Source: Primula veris
Lineage: Eukaryota > Streptophyta > Magnoliopsida > Ericales > Primulaceae
NCBI GenBank assembly: GCA_963682055.1
Contig: OY821742.1
Coordinates: forward strand, 19,777,635-19,841,634
Reading direction: 5' to 3'
DNA: 64,000 nucleotides
The notes under the pieces were generated by a model. That model was not told the origin of the DNA. It made no database searches and worked only from the letters and a program-made list of their open reading frames with translations. Both the position numbers and the translations under genes were made by a program. This document shows positions 26,316 to 37,780 of the stretch, piece after piece (position 1 is the stretch's first letter; every line of letters starts with the position of its first letter).

Positions 26316-26469
26316 ATGAAAAATAATTACTTTTGGAAAAAAAAAACTAAAGTTAAACCTACACATCATCTTTATTGTTTATGTCGTATTTCATACTATA
26401 AATGACTCGAAAGGTGACTTTTCTAAGATATATTTGAAGTTGATGAATAAGGAAATTGATGAACTAGCT

Positions 26470-27060
26470 TGGAGCTTTCAGCTCTCTCAGCTTAAACTTC
26501 TCATCTCCTGCCAAAAGTAGAATCTATCTACAATCTTGATCAGGGTTGAACGGACGTACTCCCTCTCATGAGTGCGACCCACCTCTTACTCAACTTTGTA
26601 TATTGGTTTTGGCCTTTTCTTCCTACCACAAATCTCATGCAGCATTTGTTTTGCTTCTTTGATTTCATACTTTCCAATGACACTATTATCTCTCTACAAT
26701 TATATCATCATTGGTTGCATTACTAAGATAACTTTTTGAGAGCTGCTTCTGTAACATTAAGCTTGCCTTTTATCTTTTTCGCCCAACGAAGCGGTTGGCC
26801 ATCCACATAGATGCTAGCAATATTCCTCTCTCCCTTCCTGTAGTGCTGGAAATTCATTTGTAAGCCCTTTTTTTGACACACTTCGAACAATGTGGTGACT
26901 GGTTGGGGTTTTTGGTTGAGCATTTGGAGTGTTAGTATAGGCTCCAATAAATCTCTAAATACCAAACAAAGCGCATGAAAATCATATTCATAGTCAACAT
27001 AAACAACAGCTACCACAACTTTTTTTGCTTTAATTGCCCCTCCATACAACACTCTTTCAT
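26470..27060 (-). pseudogene. RNase III-like (RTL-type) fragment, right arm
   Basis: Inverted counterpart of the left-arm copy and better preserved. The frame at 27052-26723 is open for 109 codons. It covers the end of the RNase III domain (V-Y-V-D-Y-E-Y-D, F-R-D-L-L-E-P-I) and a dsRNA-binding domain (P-V-T-T-L-F-E-V-C-Q-K-K-G, I-A-S-I-Y-V-D-G, A-A-L-K-K-L-S). Downstream (26720-26470) the second dsRNA-binding domain continues with shifts. No catalytic RNase III signature is present, so it cannot encode an active nuclease. Confidence 0.6.
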
Positions 27061-27955
27061 CTTATTTTATTTTCATCGAGGTATTACATAATATTCGTTG
27101 CTATGGAGGAGAACGAAAGGTAATCGAAGAAGATGGTGTTGATAAATCTTTTGTATGTTATTTTCCTTAAGAACAATCATTTTATAATTATAATTTACTA
27201 GAGTAATTAATTACTTGTGTTGAACTTGATTGCTATCCAACAATGTGAGCAAGCCAGTTACCTGGTGAAGCACTTTTATGGGGTTTATCTTTTTTTGGGA
27301 ATAGGGGCAGATCCAGAATTTTATATAGGGGGAGGGGGACGATTTTAGTTGTAATCAATCATATAGTTAAATCTAGTAAAGTATACACAGCGAAGAGCGA
27401 ATTTTATTATGAATTTAAAATTAAATTACAATTGCCATCGACGGCTAGCCAATTTTTAAAAAATGTCATATGATAATATCGTTTGGTAAATTATGAGAGA
27501 TATATTTTTTGATACAAACAACTAAATTACTGTTAAGCCAATTATCACTCATTCAGTTTCAAAATTGACTCTCTAAACCATTGTAATTAAACAAAACAAA
27601 ACTATTAATCACGATAGCAACATTGAAAGTAAAACAAAACTATTAATAACTCATGTCCTCTAACATAAAAAAAAATCGAAGAGGACACCTAAAATAAATT
27701 TATTGGCTGGCACTATGGTTTTACATTTTTGTATTTTTGATTAATTTAAGTATAGTCACCACGAGGGAAGTCTTTATAGGTTTACACAGCCTCAAAAACA
27801 TGTTAGCGGATTTATATAAGTGTTACTCTTCAATCACTATTTTTTATGAAATGTATTTTTTTTTTAAATTAATCAAATATTAAAATACCCCATGGGTATT
27901 TTCGTAATTTCTCAAATACAAAAAAATTGGTAAATTATCCATCATTTGTATTATT

Positions 27956-28637
27956 AATTTTTATTATTATTAAGAACCCGAAAGGGATAAATATTTTTAT
28001 CATACTATTTGCTTTTAACAAAACGTATATTTAATTACATGTTTCGTCAAAAATCATACCGAACTTTCATATACTGCACAAAATGCATACCGGAGTCAGC
28101 TAACTTGCAAAAAGTAAGACACGTGGCATATTTGGTATGATATTACCATTTTATCCCCCACTTTTTAAGTAGTATGCAGTTTGTTAAAATATGATAGTTC
28201 GGTATACTAAAGTGTAATTATCCTAAACTTTTATTTAACTAACAAAAGTACTTGATCATATATTAATATTTTATGAACTATAAATTTTAATTATAGATCA
28301 TTTGCAAAATGGTTATCACTATTGCATTAGAAACCGTAAAAATTTAAAATATGCACAAGAAGTTATATATCATATTGAGTGAAATATTAGCACTATATAA
28401 TGTATATATACATAATTTTAAAAAAATTAAAGAACAACAATAAAAGTATTTTAAATTGTAAAAACAAATCTAATTTTCAATATTTACAAACTTATAGAAT
28501 ATTTACGAACTTATAAAACAAAAAATAGTCTGGTTTAAATACGTAAAAAGTGTAATTTGTACTAGGACTTTTATTATTTTTCAAATTAACATAGGCGAAA
28601 ATATAAATCCTGAAACACATATACACACCCACATATA
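27956..28637. other. AT-rich gene-free spacer
   Basis: No supported feature. Confidence 0.45.
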
Positions 28638-28938
28638 TCATTCTATTATAATAAGTCAACTCAAGATAAATGAGTCTGCCCAATTTTGCCCAATTTTTTC
28701 AAAAATACCCTCGGTGTGTTTTAATAATTATCAATATACATTAATCTAATTAATTAACAATTTATACTCACTATATTTTCTTAATTACGGTTGTAACCTA
28801 AATTAATTAACAATTCATTTTAACCTGCATAACTACAATAAATGATACAAAATCTAAATATTATGTTCAAATTAAAATATATTACGAGATTTATGTCATT
28901 ACGCGTCTCACACGCAACGCGTGGGTAACTTTTACTAG
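28638..28938 (+). mobile_element. Short non-autonomous Helitron
   Basis: TC start after A, CTAG end before T, and a CACGC-AAC-GCGTG hairpin (28911-28923) about 11 bases before the 3' end. The first 90 bases match the copy at 5599-5931, and the 5' end also matches the fragment at 39187-39265. 301 bp, non-coding. Confidence 0.7.
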
Positions 28939-29173
28939 TCTTATAAATATACAAACTGTCTCGTAAGATCTAATAAATATACAATTACGTATCCCCCAAT
29001 TTCTCATTAGGCATGTATGCTAATCCAAAAGAAAAGGAGAGAAATGCCAAAAGAAGCGTCTGGCAAATCTTTAACAAGTTTGGAAACTACTATCTAGGTA
29101 GCAGAAAAATAGTCATTTTTTTAATAATATGATCGCTCTGTTCTTCCTTAATGTAACTCCAATATTGTTAACA

Positions 29174-29202
29174 CCCCCCCCCCCCCTCCAAAAAAAAAAA
29201 AA
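29174..29202. repeat. C(13) followed by A(13) homopolymers
   Basis: Thirteen C (29174-29186), three bases, then thirteen A. Sequencing length error is likely here. Confidence 0.9.
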
Positions 29203-29212
29203 CACTCCCAAG

Positions 29213-29745
29213 CTACTTAATTTTCTTATTCATCAAGTTTAAATAAATCTTAGAAAAATCACCATCTGAATGATTTATAGTAATGAAATACGACATAAAC
29301 AATACAAATGATGGCAAGAGTAGTAACATGAAAAGTAAAGCGATTGAAGTAGCTTTTACCATAAGGGAACCTACATCGTCAGCTTGTTCATGTAGCTCAT
29401 GCTGCCCAAGTAAATCCACGTCGAGTAATTCCTAATCCTTTATATGATCTCATGTATGAATGTCTTGAGTTTTCTTGTGGAAATGCAAATTAGAACTTTC
29501 AACAGCCAAAGTGTCAGCTTTCGGACCATTTGTCTTTTGACATCACTTGTCCTTATTTTTACCTTTCTGTTGGTGTTCCAACTCTGCGAACTTCCGTAAA
29601 ATAGGATCCACATGAAAACCCTGACGTTCATACAAGCGATCATATAATGGATTAGAAATTCCTCGACCTGGATTTATTTGGGCAGCAGGAGCCATATGAA
29701 CTTGTTGTGAGTAAGCTGCCGGTGTAGGTTCCTTATGGTAAGCGG
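29213..29745 (-). pseudogene. Unrecognised gene fragment with C-terminal hydrophobic segment
   Basis: The - strand reads as a partly open frame, with a break in the middle. A first part (about 29745-29560) contains the readable block N-P-L-Y-D-R-L-Y-E-R-Q-G-F. After shifts and stops, a second part (29419-29213) ends in a single predicted membrane span and a short basic tail (L-M-N-K-K-I-K). No family recognised. The repeated, inverted structure around it suggests a duplicated fragment rather than a working gene. Confidence 0.35.
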
Positions 29746-29879
29746 TACTTCAATCGCTTTCGTTTTGCTGTCACTACTCAAGTCCTCATTTGTATTATTG
29801 TTTATGCTGTATTCTATTTTTATAAATCACTTGAAAAGGGACTTTTCTAAGATATATTTGAACTCGATAAATAAGGTAC
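29224..29879. repeat. Second inverted repeat with a membrane-protein-like fragment
   Basis: The arm at 29224-29477 matches the reverse complement of 29613-29879. Shared landmarks include 'ggatttatttgggcagcag' with its inverse, 'ttcaatcgcttt' and 'attgtttatg'. The left arm on the - strand has an open frame (29419-29213) with a hydrophobic stretch near its end (A-L-L-F-M-L-L-L-L-P-S-F-V-L-F-M) that would span a membrane. I do not recognise the protein. About 90 bases of the arm also occur in the loop of the large inverted repeat (26368-26455). Confidence 0.7.
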
Positions 29880-30419
29880 TAGCTTGGATTTTTCATTTTT
29901 TTTAGGAGGGGGGAGGGGGTGTATGAATTTTGAACTTTTCTAAGTAATTTGGTTGTTCTCTTTTGTTTTACCTTAGTTATGAAATGTCATGGCACAGGGT
30001 TAATTGAGTTTTTGTATTATGTATTGTTGTGTTTTTCTTGTTTACTAACTTCTATTATCAGTTTTCCTATTTTTATCTTTTATTCAAAAAAAATTCGAAC
30101 TTTACCATCCAATTCTGGATAGAAAATCAACTGTTTTCCATCTATAATTGGATGAAAATGTTCAAAATTTAAAATAAACACGAATTCAGGGTAGTAATTG
30201 GAAAAACTGACAAGTGAGGTATTAACCGATAAACACGTAACAATATAAGGTACAAAATTTCTACTAATCGATAAGCAACAAAATAAACGCAATCTAACTG
30301 TGGGGCTTTTGGCCAAGGTGAAAATCACAATGGTTGGGTTATCCAGACATGTTTATATGTTAGTATTGTGATGATTTGTTAACAGAAAGTACAATATTTT
30401 GGCAAGAATTTGTATCGAA

Positions 30420-31800
30420 ATAGACCTAAAGAAAGAAGTTAACTCGTAGAGCCACCGAGGAGGGTTTTTGGCAGGCATGTAATTATGAGCAGCTGCCACA
30501 ATATTGTACTTTCTGTAAGAAAGTTGAACACAGTTCTCATGTCTGCAAAGTGTTCGAAAAAATGCATGAGAAATAATTTGAAGAGGGTATTTCAAGGAAA
30601 ATATTACACCACAAGTAACTAAGTTGAAAGACACCAAAAGGAAAGCGACAAATCACATTCAGAGGTGGATGTAGAAAGATAAGCAAACTATGGTTCATAC
30701 TGGCCATGGAAAAACTAGCCACACTTGTAATGTGGAGCACAACAATAGCCTTTTAGACAGCGACAAAGATTCAATCCCTATAGATATTCAGTTGGGTATA
30801 AAGGAACCAATAAATTCATTCGAGGTTTTACATAATTTGGAAAATCAACAAGAGATTGAAAAAGAGTACTTTTCTGCTATGCCAAATGAGGATTGTGGTG
30901 ATAATTAAGTCCATTTTGTTCAACCTAAAATAACAGTACAAGAAACTGAAAGATCAGTGACTAATAAAGCTATTATAAGGGGACAAGAGAAAAAGAGAAT
31001 AAAAATTTCAAATCCCTTTGAGGCACTACAAGACCTAAAATAAGAAGAAAATAAGCAACAAACGGAAAATTAAGAGGAAACAGAACACTTAGCTGCAATA
31101 GAGACTAGTGAAAGTAGCTTTCCAGAAGAAGAAACTAAGTAACAAATGGAAAATCAAGAAGAAAAAGGGAAAGAACAAATAGAACCAGAACAGGCAAGCG
31201 GCTCTACCACAGACCAACATAGCAACTTAGTCCCATTTGAAGAAAAAGACAAGTTGATACAAGATGATTTATCATTCCTCAAGTTCAATAGATTGGTACC
31301 AAATTCTGAGGAGTTTTACACACAAGTGATTCCTCTTAATATCAATATTAGAAACCCAACTACTCTAGAATTAATACACTTGGAAAGACAATTAGGATCT
31401 CTAGTCCAATCAATATGAACAGTGTCCCCTAAGTCTTGAAACTCAACAGCTCAATCAACTTATGAAGAACAAGAGGGAGTAATCAGTAAGGTAGGGGAAA
31501 GTAATAGTAATTTGCCCAATTCTCCTAATCATATTTTACTTAATGAAGGCAAATTAAATGTGGACATCTATTCTTTTATCTGGGAAACAGAGTTTTATGA
31601 AAAGGAAGAAAAAAAGAGAAAAATAGCTAAATGGAAGGGAATTAAAATGCCTAGGCAAGAAAGAAAAATCAAAAGGCACAAATAAAATACAAGAAGCAGG
31701 ACTAGATCTGTTAATAATTATTATGATCCATATGATATGAGTACGGAGATTATGGTAGTTGCTAGCTTTTATGCATTTGTTCAAGAAATTAAGCAGGTTC
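30420..31800 (+). pseudogene. Zinc-knuckle (DUF4283/LINE-ORF1-like) pseudogene
   Basis: Near 30470-30560 the + strand reads as a W-Q-A-C-N-Y-E-Q-L-P-Q-Y-C block, then F-C-K-K-V-E-H and H-V-C, the zinc-knuckle context of plant DUF4283/LINE-ORF1 proteins. The frame then continues, after a shift, as a glutamate-rich region (30690-31418) and a basic region (about 31540-31680). At least five in-frame stops interrupt it (for example near 30906, 31071 and 31140). No endonuclease or reverse transcriptase follows. Either an old LINE ORF1 or a host zinc-knuckle gene relic. Confidence 0.5.
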
Positions 31801-33001
31801 TAACTTATATTATTTATACGATTTAGCTATCTAAAGGAAAACATATATAATTGGGATGGAAAAAAGAGGAAAGTATCTTTTGCAGATATTTGGATTTGAT
31901 CTCTATCAATGTTTGACCTCGTTTCATTGATCTTTGATTTCGCATCGTCTCTAAACTAGCTTTAGAAGATCGCCATGAAATTCTCCATTTTATTATTTGA
32001 GGTCACATGTTTCTCTCTCTTCATAATGATAATGGTTATCTGTATTGGCGGTGAGAACATTCAGGAAAAGAAGAGTTTTAACATTAGATAAGTCAAAACA
32101 ATTTGTTGGGGCTTCTAGTTTTCTTACTATATTTGTCGGCCCAACAAGTTTCTAAGTTTCCTGTTTCAGTCCTGTAACTTTATTTTATGCTGTAGTAAGG
32201 TCGGATTATCAATTTAAACTCAAAATATTAATGAAAAATAGTGAGCAGCGTCTGCTTTTAATTAAAAAAAATAAGGCATCGCAACCACCTTCAAAATTTA
32301 TTTTTGTAGTCTAAAATGTTGTTAATTATAAGAGATTATCTAATTTCCAGCTACTTGGTGTGTACTTTTTTATGTAACAAGTCGCTTTTTTTAGATTATT
32401 TGTTTCTTAGAGTATTTCAAAAATAGTCATAAATGTTCATCATACATCATAACAAGTATTAATAAAAGATTCACAACTACAAGACTAAATTTTAGAGCTA
32501 GCATCTCATGAATAGTTGGAAATGCGATGAATAGCCATCTTTACTCTAACAGCCTGCAGATTTAGTTTCATGTTCATGCACGTGAAAATGATATCATCCA
32601 AAACAAGTAATGTCAAAGAACTTTTAAGATATAAAATACAGTATTTTGCACTAGAGGTCGACTAATTTGAACATGCAACATGAATTGTGAATGATTTGTC
32701 AAAAGAATTATTTTGAGAATATGGGCATATGAACTAAAAAGGCAGTTTAGGGATGATAATTATCTCAGCATAATGTAAATATTCTTCTATGGTCTTCTAG
32801 GAAAAGGAATCCAACCTTGGTCCCATATAAATAAATAAAAACGTTATATTGATCTTGATTCTTAACAAAATAGTCACAAGACCTAAGACGATATTACCTA
32901 TATTCTTTTTTACAATGACCAAATTTGAGATAGTCAAAATCACATTTTAAATTCATAAAAATCAGAAAACAAATTTACTAACAGGGAGTTTTCTACCTTA
33001 A
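31801..33001. other. Gene-free stretch
   Basis: No supported gene. A 38-codon frame starting at the ATG near 31975 is hydrophobic but too short and without context to call. Confidence 0.4.
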
Positions 33002-34496
33002 GGCTCTGTTTGTTTTGTTGTAAAATGGGGGTAAACAAACATTTACGGGTAAAATAGATTTTCCGGATGATTGGTTTAACGTAAAACATTTTTTTTAGGA
33101 AAACTTTTCCCATATATCCAGTAAAATTGGGGGAAACGATTACCCCGCAAATAAAATTGTAAACGGTTTACGGAGTCTCTCTCTAAATTTTTTCTAATAC
33201 TAGTATTATAACTATTATTAATTATAGGTATATTCTTTCAAAATTATTTAATAATTAGTCCAATTCTATCTACTAACCAATAAAAAAAAAGGAAAAAACA
33301 CGAAAAATTCTAAAAAATAACAAAAATGGAAAAAAAATATTAAAAAAATCCGAAAAATCTAAAAAACCCAAGAAAATTTGAAAAAGCTAAAATCTAATTA
33401 ACCAATAAAAATATAAATAAATAGGAAAAAATCTAAAAAATAACAAAAAAATAGAAAAAATAAAACAAAAAATTCCGAAAAATCTAAAAAAGCCAAGAAA
33501 ATTTGAAAAAGCTAAAATCTAATTAACCAATAAAAATATAAATAAATAGGAAAAAATCTAAAAAATAAAACAAAAGATTCCGAAAAATCTAAAAAACCCA
33601 AGAAAATTTGAAAAAGCTAAAATCTAATTAACCAATAAAAATATAAATAAATAGAAAAAAATCTAAAAAATAACAAAAAAATGGAAAAAATAAAACAAAA
33701 AATTCCGAAAAATCTAAAAAACCCAAGAAAATTTGAAAAAGCTAAAATCTAATTAACCAATAAAAATATAAATAAATAGGAAAAAATCTAAAAAATAACA
33801 AAAAAATGGAAAAAATAAAACAAAAAATTTCGAAAAATCTAAAAAACCCAAGAAAATTTGAAAAAGCTAAAATCTAATTAACCAATAAAAATATAAATAA
33901 ATAGAAAAAAATCTAAAAAATAACAAAAAAATGGAAAAAATAAAACGAAAAATTCCGAAAAATCTAAAAAAACCCAAGAAAATTTGAAAAAACTAAAAAA
34001 AGTCAATAATATCTTCTATACCTATAATTTTATGAGTTTATATGTTGAAAAATTATAAGTGACGTATATGAAATAAAATATGTGTTTAGGTTAAGTTTTC
34101 TATACATGTTGACGAAGTTTCTTTCAGAAAAGTAGACAAACTTTTAGCTTTTTTCCCGTCAAAATAATTGTGATTTTAATCACTAATGTTTTTAAACTTT
34201 CACGAACTTATTCATTTTTGTGACTTTTAGTTAATTTTTGTGACTTTTAGTTAATTTTTGATGTTTTTCATCTTAAAATATTTTGTTTAAACTATGAACA
34301 ATGTTTATTTATTTATGCATCGAATTTGTCTAATTTAAATAACTAATAGATTTTTGAATTTCAATAGAATTCCCATGGGAAACCTTTGACGCACCAAACA
34401 CCCGTAAATAAAATGCAAACAAAAGTTTGCACTGTAAAACTTTACCCGAAAAATATTTTCCCTCCGTAAATATTTTACTACGAAACAACCAGAGCC
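33002..34496. mobile_element. Non-autonomous PIF/Harbinger-type element with internal minisatellite
   Basis: Inverted ends (left GGCTCTGTTTGTTTTGTTGT; right, reverse complement, GGCTCTGGTTGTTTCGTAGT) flanked by TAA on both sides (32999-33001 and 34497-34499), the 3-bp duplication of PIF/Harbinger elements. The ends stay loosely complementary further in. The 1495-bp interior is non-coding and dominated by a tandem array. Confidence 0.75.
33281..34000. repeat. 125-bp minisatellite, about 6 copies
   Basis: A-rich units containing 'gctaaaatctaattaacc' start at intervals of about 125, 105, 125, 125 and 124 bases (33386, 33511, 33616, 33741, 33866, about 33990). The short unit lacks about 20 bases. 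Adjacent units are nearly identical, so the array expanded recently relative to its host element. Confidence 0.9.
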
Positions 34497-34663
34497 TAAG
34501 ATGCATTTGAACCAAATTTACTAACATCATGTAATCAAAAACTTACAAATAATAAAACTACTAAACCGTTTACACGAAATTTTATAGTCTGTTCTGACTG
34601 GGCCGAGCATGAACATACATCTATAATGGTATATATACTATATTAGGATCTATTTTTTACAGT

Positions 34664-34915
34664 TTTTTTTTTTTTTTTTTGAAAAGAACACTATATATAA
34701 TCCAAATCCAAGGATACAAGAGACCAAAATTGGTCACGGAAAGTGAAAGAAAACGAACTGCAAGCATTTTTCCTAGCATAAACGGGTAAACAATTGGTCG
34801 GACCGGACCATTCATCAATCTAGGAACCCAAACTAAGCTCCACTCTCTGGTCGCCTTGATAGCTCGAATATCTTCAACGACGGCCTCTATGGCCAGATCA
34901 GATCTATCCTAGCAT
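34664..34915 (-). pseudogene. 5'-truncated LINE: RNase H end, 3' tail and poly(A)
   Basis: On the - strand, sequence readable as E-A-V-V-E-D-I-R-A-I-K, V-W-V-P-R and L-A-V-R-F-L-S-L resembles the C-terminal RNase H-like region of plant L1 LINEs. A short 3' stretch and a poly(A) tract follow (seen as T(17) near 34664-34680). The remainder of the LINE is absent. The junction at about 34915 is approximate. Confidence 0.5.
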
Positions 34916-37064
34916 AAGCTATATAGATCTGATCTTATAGTAGATCATATAGATATCATACAAAGGGATGAGAGTTCTCATACAGTGGGGTTGTTGATTT
35001 TTCCCGATTAACAGATTTCATGTTTGTAACATATAACCCCCAGAAGAAAAAAAAAAAAAAAAAAAAAAGAACATTTCAAAGTAGACCAATATAACATTAA
35101 AGTGGACATAAAAATTAAAGGTCGATTTCAAAATTAGAGATGCAAAAACTACATGTCTATGTATAATAAAGCATAGAAAGTAGTCAACTCAGTACGTTTT
35201 TCCAAAAAAAATATGAAGCATATAAGAGATTTTACCGTACCAATAAAATTTGATTGCCAATATGGAATGAAGTGATTCATGGAAATATGAGATTTGGATA
35301 TAAAGTGGAGCAACAATCTGCTGATGTTTTTATCAATCGGAAAATTAGTGTAAGAAGCGGCGGCGGATAGGGTTTTGTTTGTGTTGCCCAATACATTTCT
35401 TGAGTTTATAAACTAAGAGCTGGTCGATATTGGTGATTGCGTCGTTCGCCACGTGTACGTAATAAGATTTAGATTTTTTTTTTATTAATCTCAACATTCA
35501 TGTTCTCGAAAAAGTAAGGGCAATTCGCATAGCCCTCAGCGCTCCTCTTTGAGCCATTCAATTTTCTCCCGCTTTATGGTGGATCCATAATCCATTGCGA
35601 TCTTGTTCATTTTTTCTTCATTTTTAGGATTATTATGGAATATCTATGTTTCTATGTCACTTTTAGTGATATACAAAGGTCGAACGTTTTAGGGAACGCA
35701 CCCTTTTTAAGGCCTGAATTTCAGTAGCCAATTCTTTGGACCATAGCAAAGACGGTCTTTCACAAACTAAAAGGCATAAGAATATTGTCAAGCGCGCTAG
35801 TCAATCATGGGATGGTCAAAAGAACTCCGCAAAGGAGATGAAGTGTAGATCAACAAGGGTGTAGGCAGGCCAAAAAGAACTCTACGATTCTAGCTTAAGG
35901 ATATGCCATTGGGGTTCCATCAAACAAAATCATCCTATTTTATGAGGTCGTTATGTATAAAGAACCAGCACCATCAACCTAAACTCAAAAGATCCAAACT
36001 CGCCATCTAAACCTAATCCATATCTGCCCAAGCTACAGACAAGCTCCGTCAATGTTCAATAAGAAACAGTCGAGATGAAATCAAAGTACAAATAACAACA
36101 AAAATGGGTACATAAAAAATCTACGCAAATCTGATATATAAGCCAAAAGGGCAAAGGCCCTACTCGATACTAGCAACATCTGTAATATTTCGTCCCCAAA
36201 AAAAAAAAAAAAAACACATGACATACCATGCCACATGTAGAGAGAGGGTACGATTAGATTAAAAGATCACAACTTAATCTTAGCACTATGGATTTTATCA
36301 ACTCAAAACAAACTATCAAATAAGTATAAAACTCCCTCATAGTCAACCCATTTCTCCCCCCTTTTGACATAAACATGACATGGGTATATCAATCCAACAA
36401 TCCAAAACTAATCAATGCAATTTTAAGTAAATATAAGTTGAGCATACCAATAAAAATCTAGTGCATTTTGCAAAAAGAAACATAAGACAAATTTTATTTT
36501 TAGTCGAAAACATTTGTATCTAGTGGAAAGCACCTTTTATTACTAGATACGGATTGATTTCAGTTGTAACTGGACTTTGATATTGTATTGGAACTATTCA
36601 ACAGAAAATATCATCTTTCAAGAAAAACTCAAACACAATTTACTTTTCAGTTCAAGTCTTACTAGGATCTTTATACAAAGAATCATCAAATATTTGTTAA
36701 TAACAATTTAGCATAGAAGGAATGCTTTGCACTCGGCTTAACTATAAACCTTTTCGGTGTACATGGATTATTTTAATACTTTATTTTTCTACAAAATTTG
36801 AGTCTAGATTCAACTCACTTATTGTAGGATAAATTATGGATACACTCCATTTATATCCGGTTCATTTAAATGGACTTATTTGGTTTCCTACGGTAGGAGC
36901 TGGAATAATAAGGTGAACACCACTTACACACTAAAAAAATATTTCGTACATTCCAGTTTTAGTTTCACTTTTAGTTGCAACCAACCAAATACATCTAATA
37001 TAAGAATACTGAAAATTTATATAAAATATATTTGTGTTGTCCCAAGGAGAGAAACATACAAACC
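34916..37064. other. Gene-free stretch with A-rich tracts
   Basis: Contains A(20+) near 35046-35068 and A(18) near 36198-36215. A - strand frame at 35391-35149 (80 codons) has no recognisable domain. I see nothing else I can support. Confidence 0.4.
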
Positions 37065-37090
37065 GGGGGGGGGGGGGGGGGGGGGGGGGG
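37065..37090. repeat. G(26) homopolymer
   Basis: Uninterrupted run of 26 G. It could form G-quadruplex structure. Its true length is likely uncertain in the assembly. Confidence 0.95.
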
Positions 37091-37189
37091 TTGAACCTTT
37101 AACCTTTTTTGCGAAAAACTCCGATCTAGTTGTTTTGAAAAAGATCTACTAAAAGATAAAGACATATCGTAACCTACAGAAGACGTAGA

Positions 37190-37780
37190 GATCAAAGATC
37201 TAAAAGGTAGAATAAATGCATAAGGTAATTGCTATAAATAAATACTTGTAAGTAAAGTGCGTAAATTAAATGACACAAGTATTTATCCAGGTTCTTCTCA
37301 AGGTGAGACTACATCGTGTCCTCAAGTCCAACCAGACCTTGAGATTTTAACTATTCTTCCTTACATGATAGCGTACCCTCTTCTCATCCTTAAGGGCAGA
37401 GACACCATTTACAACCACTCCTCATTGGAGGCAGGGCTACCCACAAAGTAACCATCCTAAACACAAAGCATTTAGCTTAGGCGGAAAGGATAAATAGCGA
37501 TAAATCACTTTCTCGCAACTCAGTGATTGAAACTTATGGAAATGATAACAATCAAGAGCTTTACAACCCCTCAAACTCTCAGTGTATAATGCATGAAATG
37601 AATTCAACGGATACTTGGCTTGATTTTAACGGACAGAATTTTATCTTCCTAAGATCGGAAAAGAGCAAATAAAATTATATGATGGTTTGGGCTTGTTTAC
37701 TTCTGAAGTGGTCTGTTGAATTTTTTTGGGAATGACCTCTATTTATAGTGTTTGAGATTCTAGCCGTTATGCATTTGAAT
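37190..37780 (-). repeat. Possible LTR-like promoter sequence
   Basis: On the - strand a TATA box (ACTATAAATAGAGG, near 37740) is followed by a transcribed-leader-like sequence, in the style of large copia LTRs. The segment at 37280-37340 also resembles sequence I associate with such elements. No LTR ends, duplication or coding sequence found. Confidence 0.25.

Larger units (their letters stand above)
24729..27955. repeat. Long imperfect inverted repeat (arms about 1.5 kb)
   Basis: The arm at 24729-26330 matches the reverse complement of 26465-27955, with about 135 bases between. The outer ends match (left 'aatacaaatgatg', right 'catcatttgtatt'), and so do many landmarks inwards: 'accaaacgatagtatc' with its inverse, 'ggatagcaatcaa' with 'ttgattgctatcc', and 'aagtttaagctgagag' with its inverse. 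Similarity looks like roughly 75-85 percent, with indels. The left arm has a 65-bp tandem duplication (25430-25560) absent on the right. Each arm carries one copy of the same gene fragment. No target duplication was found. Confidence 0.8.

Noticed and set aside
31975..32091. 38-codon hydrophobic frame resembling a secreted peptide
   Set aside because: Too short, no mature-peptide motif, no promoter or homology that I can recognise.
33281..34000. CRISPR-like regular spacing of repeats
   Set aside because: The units are contiguous 125-bp tandem repeats without unique spacers, in a plant transposon.
35149..35391. 80-codon - strand frame starting M-G-N-T-N-K-T-L-S
   Set aside because: No domain recognised and no context. 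Chance length for AT-rich DNA of this size.
35790..35900. G-V-G-R-P-K-R-T-L-like reading resembling the end of an RTE-type LINE
   Set aside because: Too short, interrupted by a stop, and no poly(A) or 3' repeat follows.
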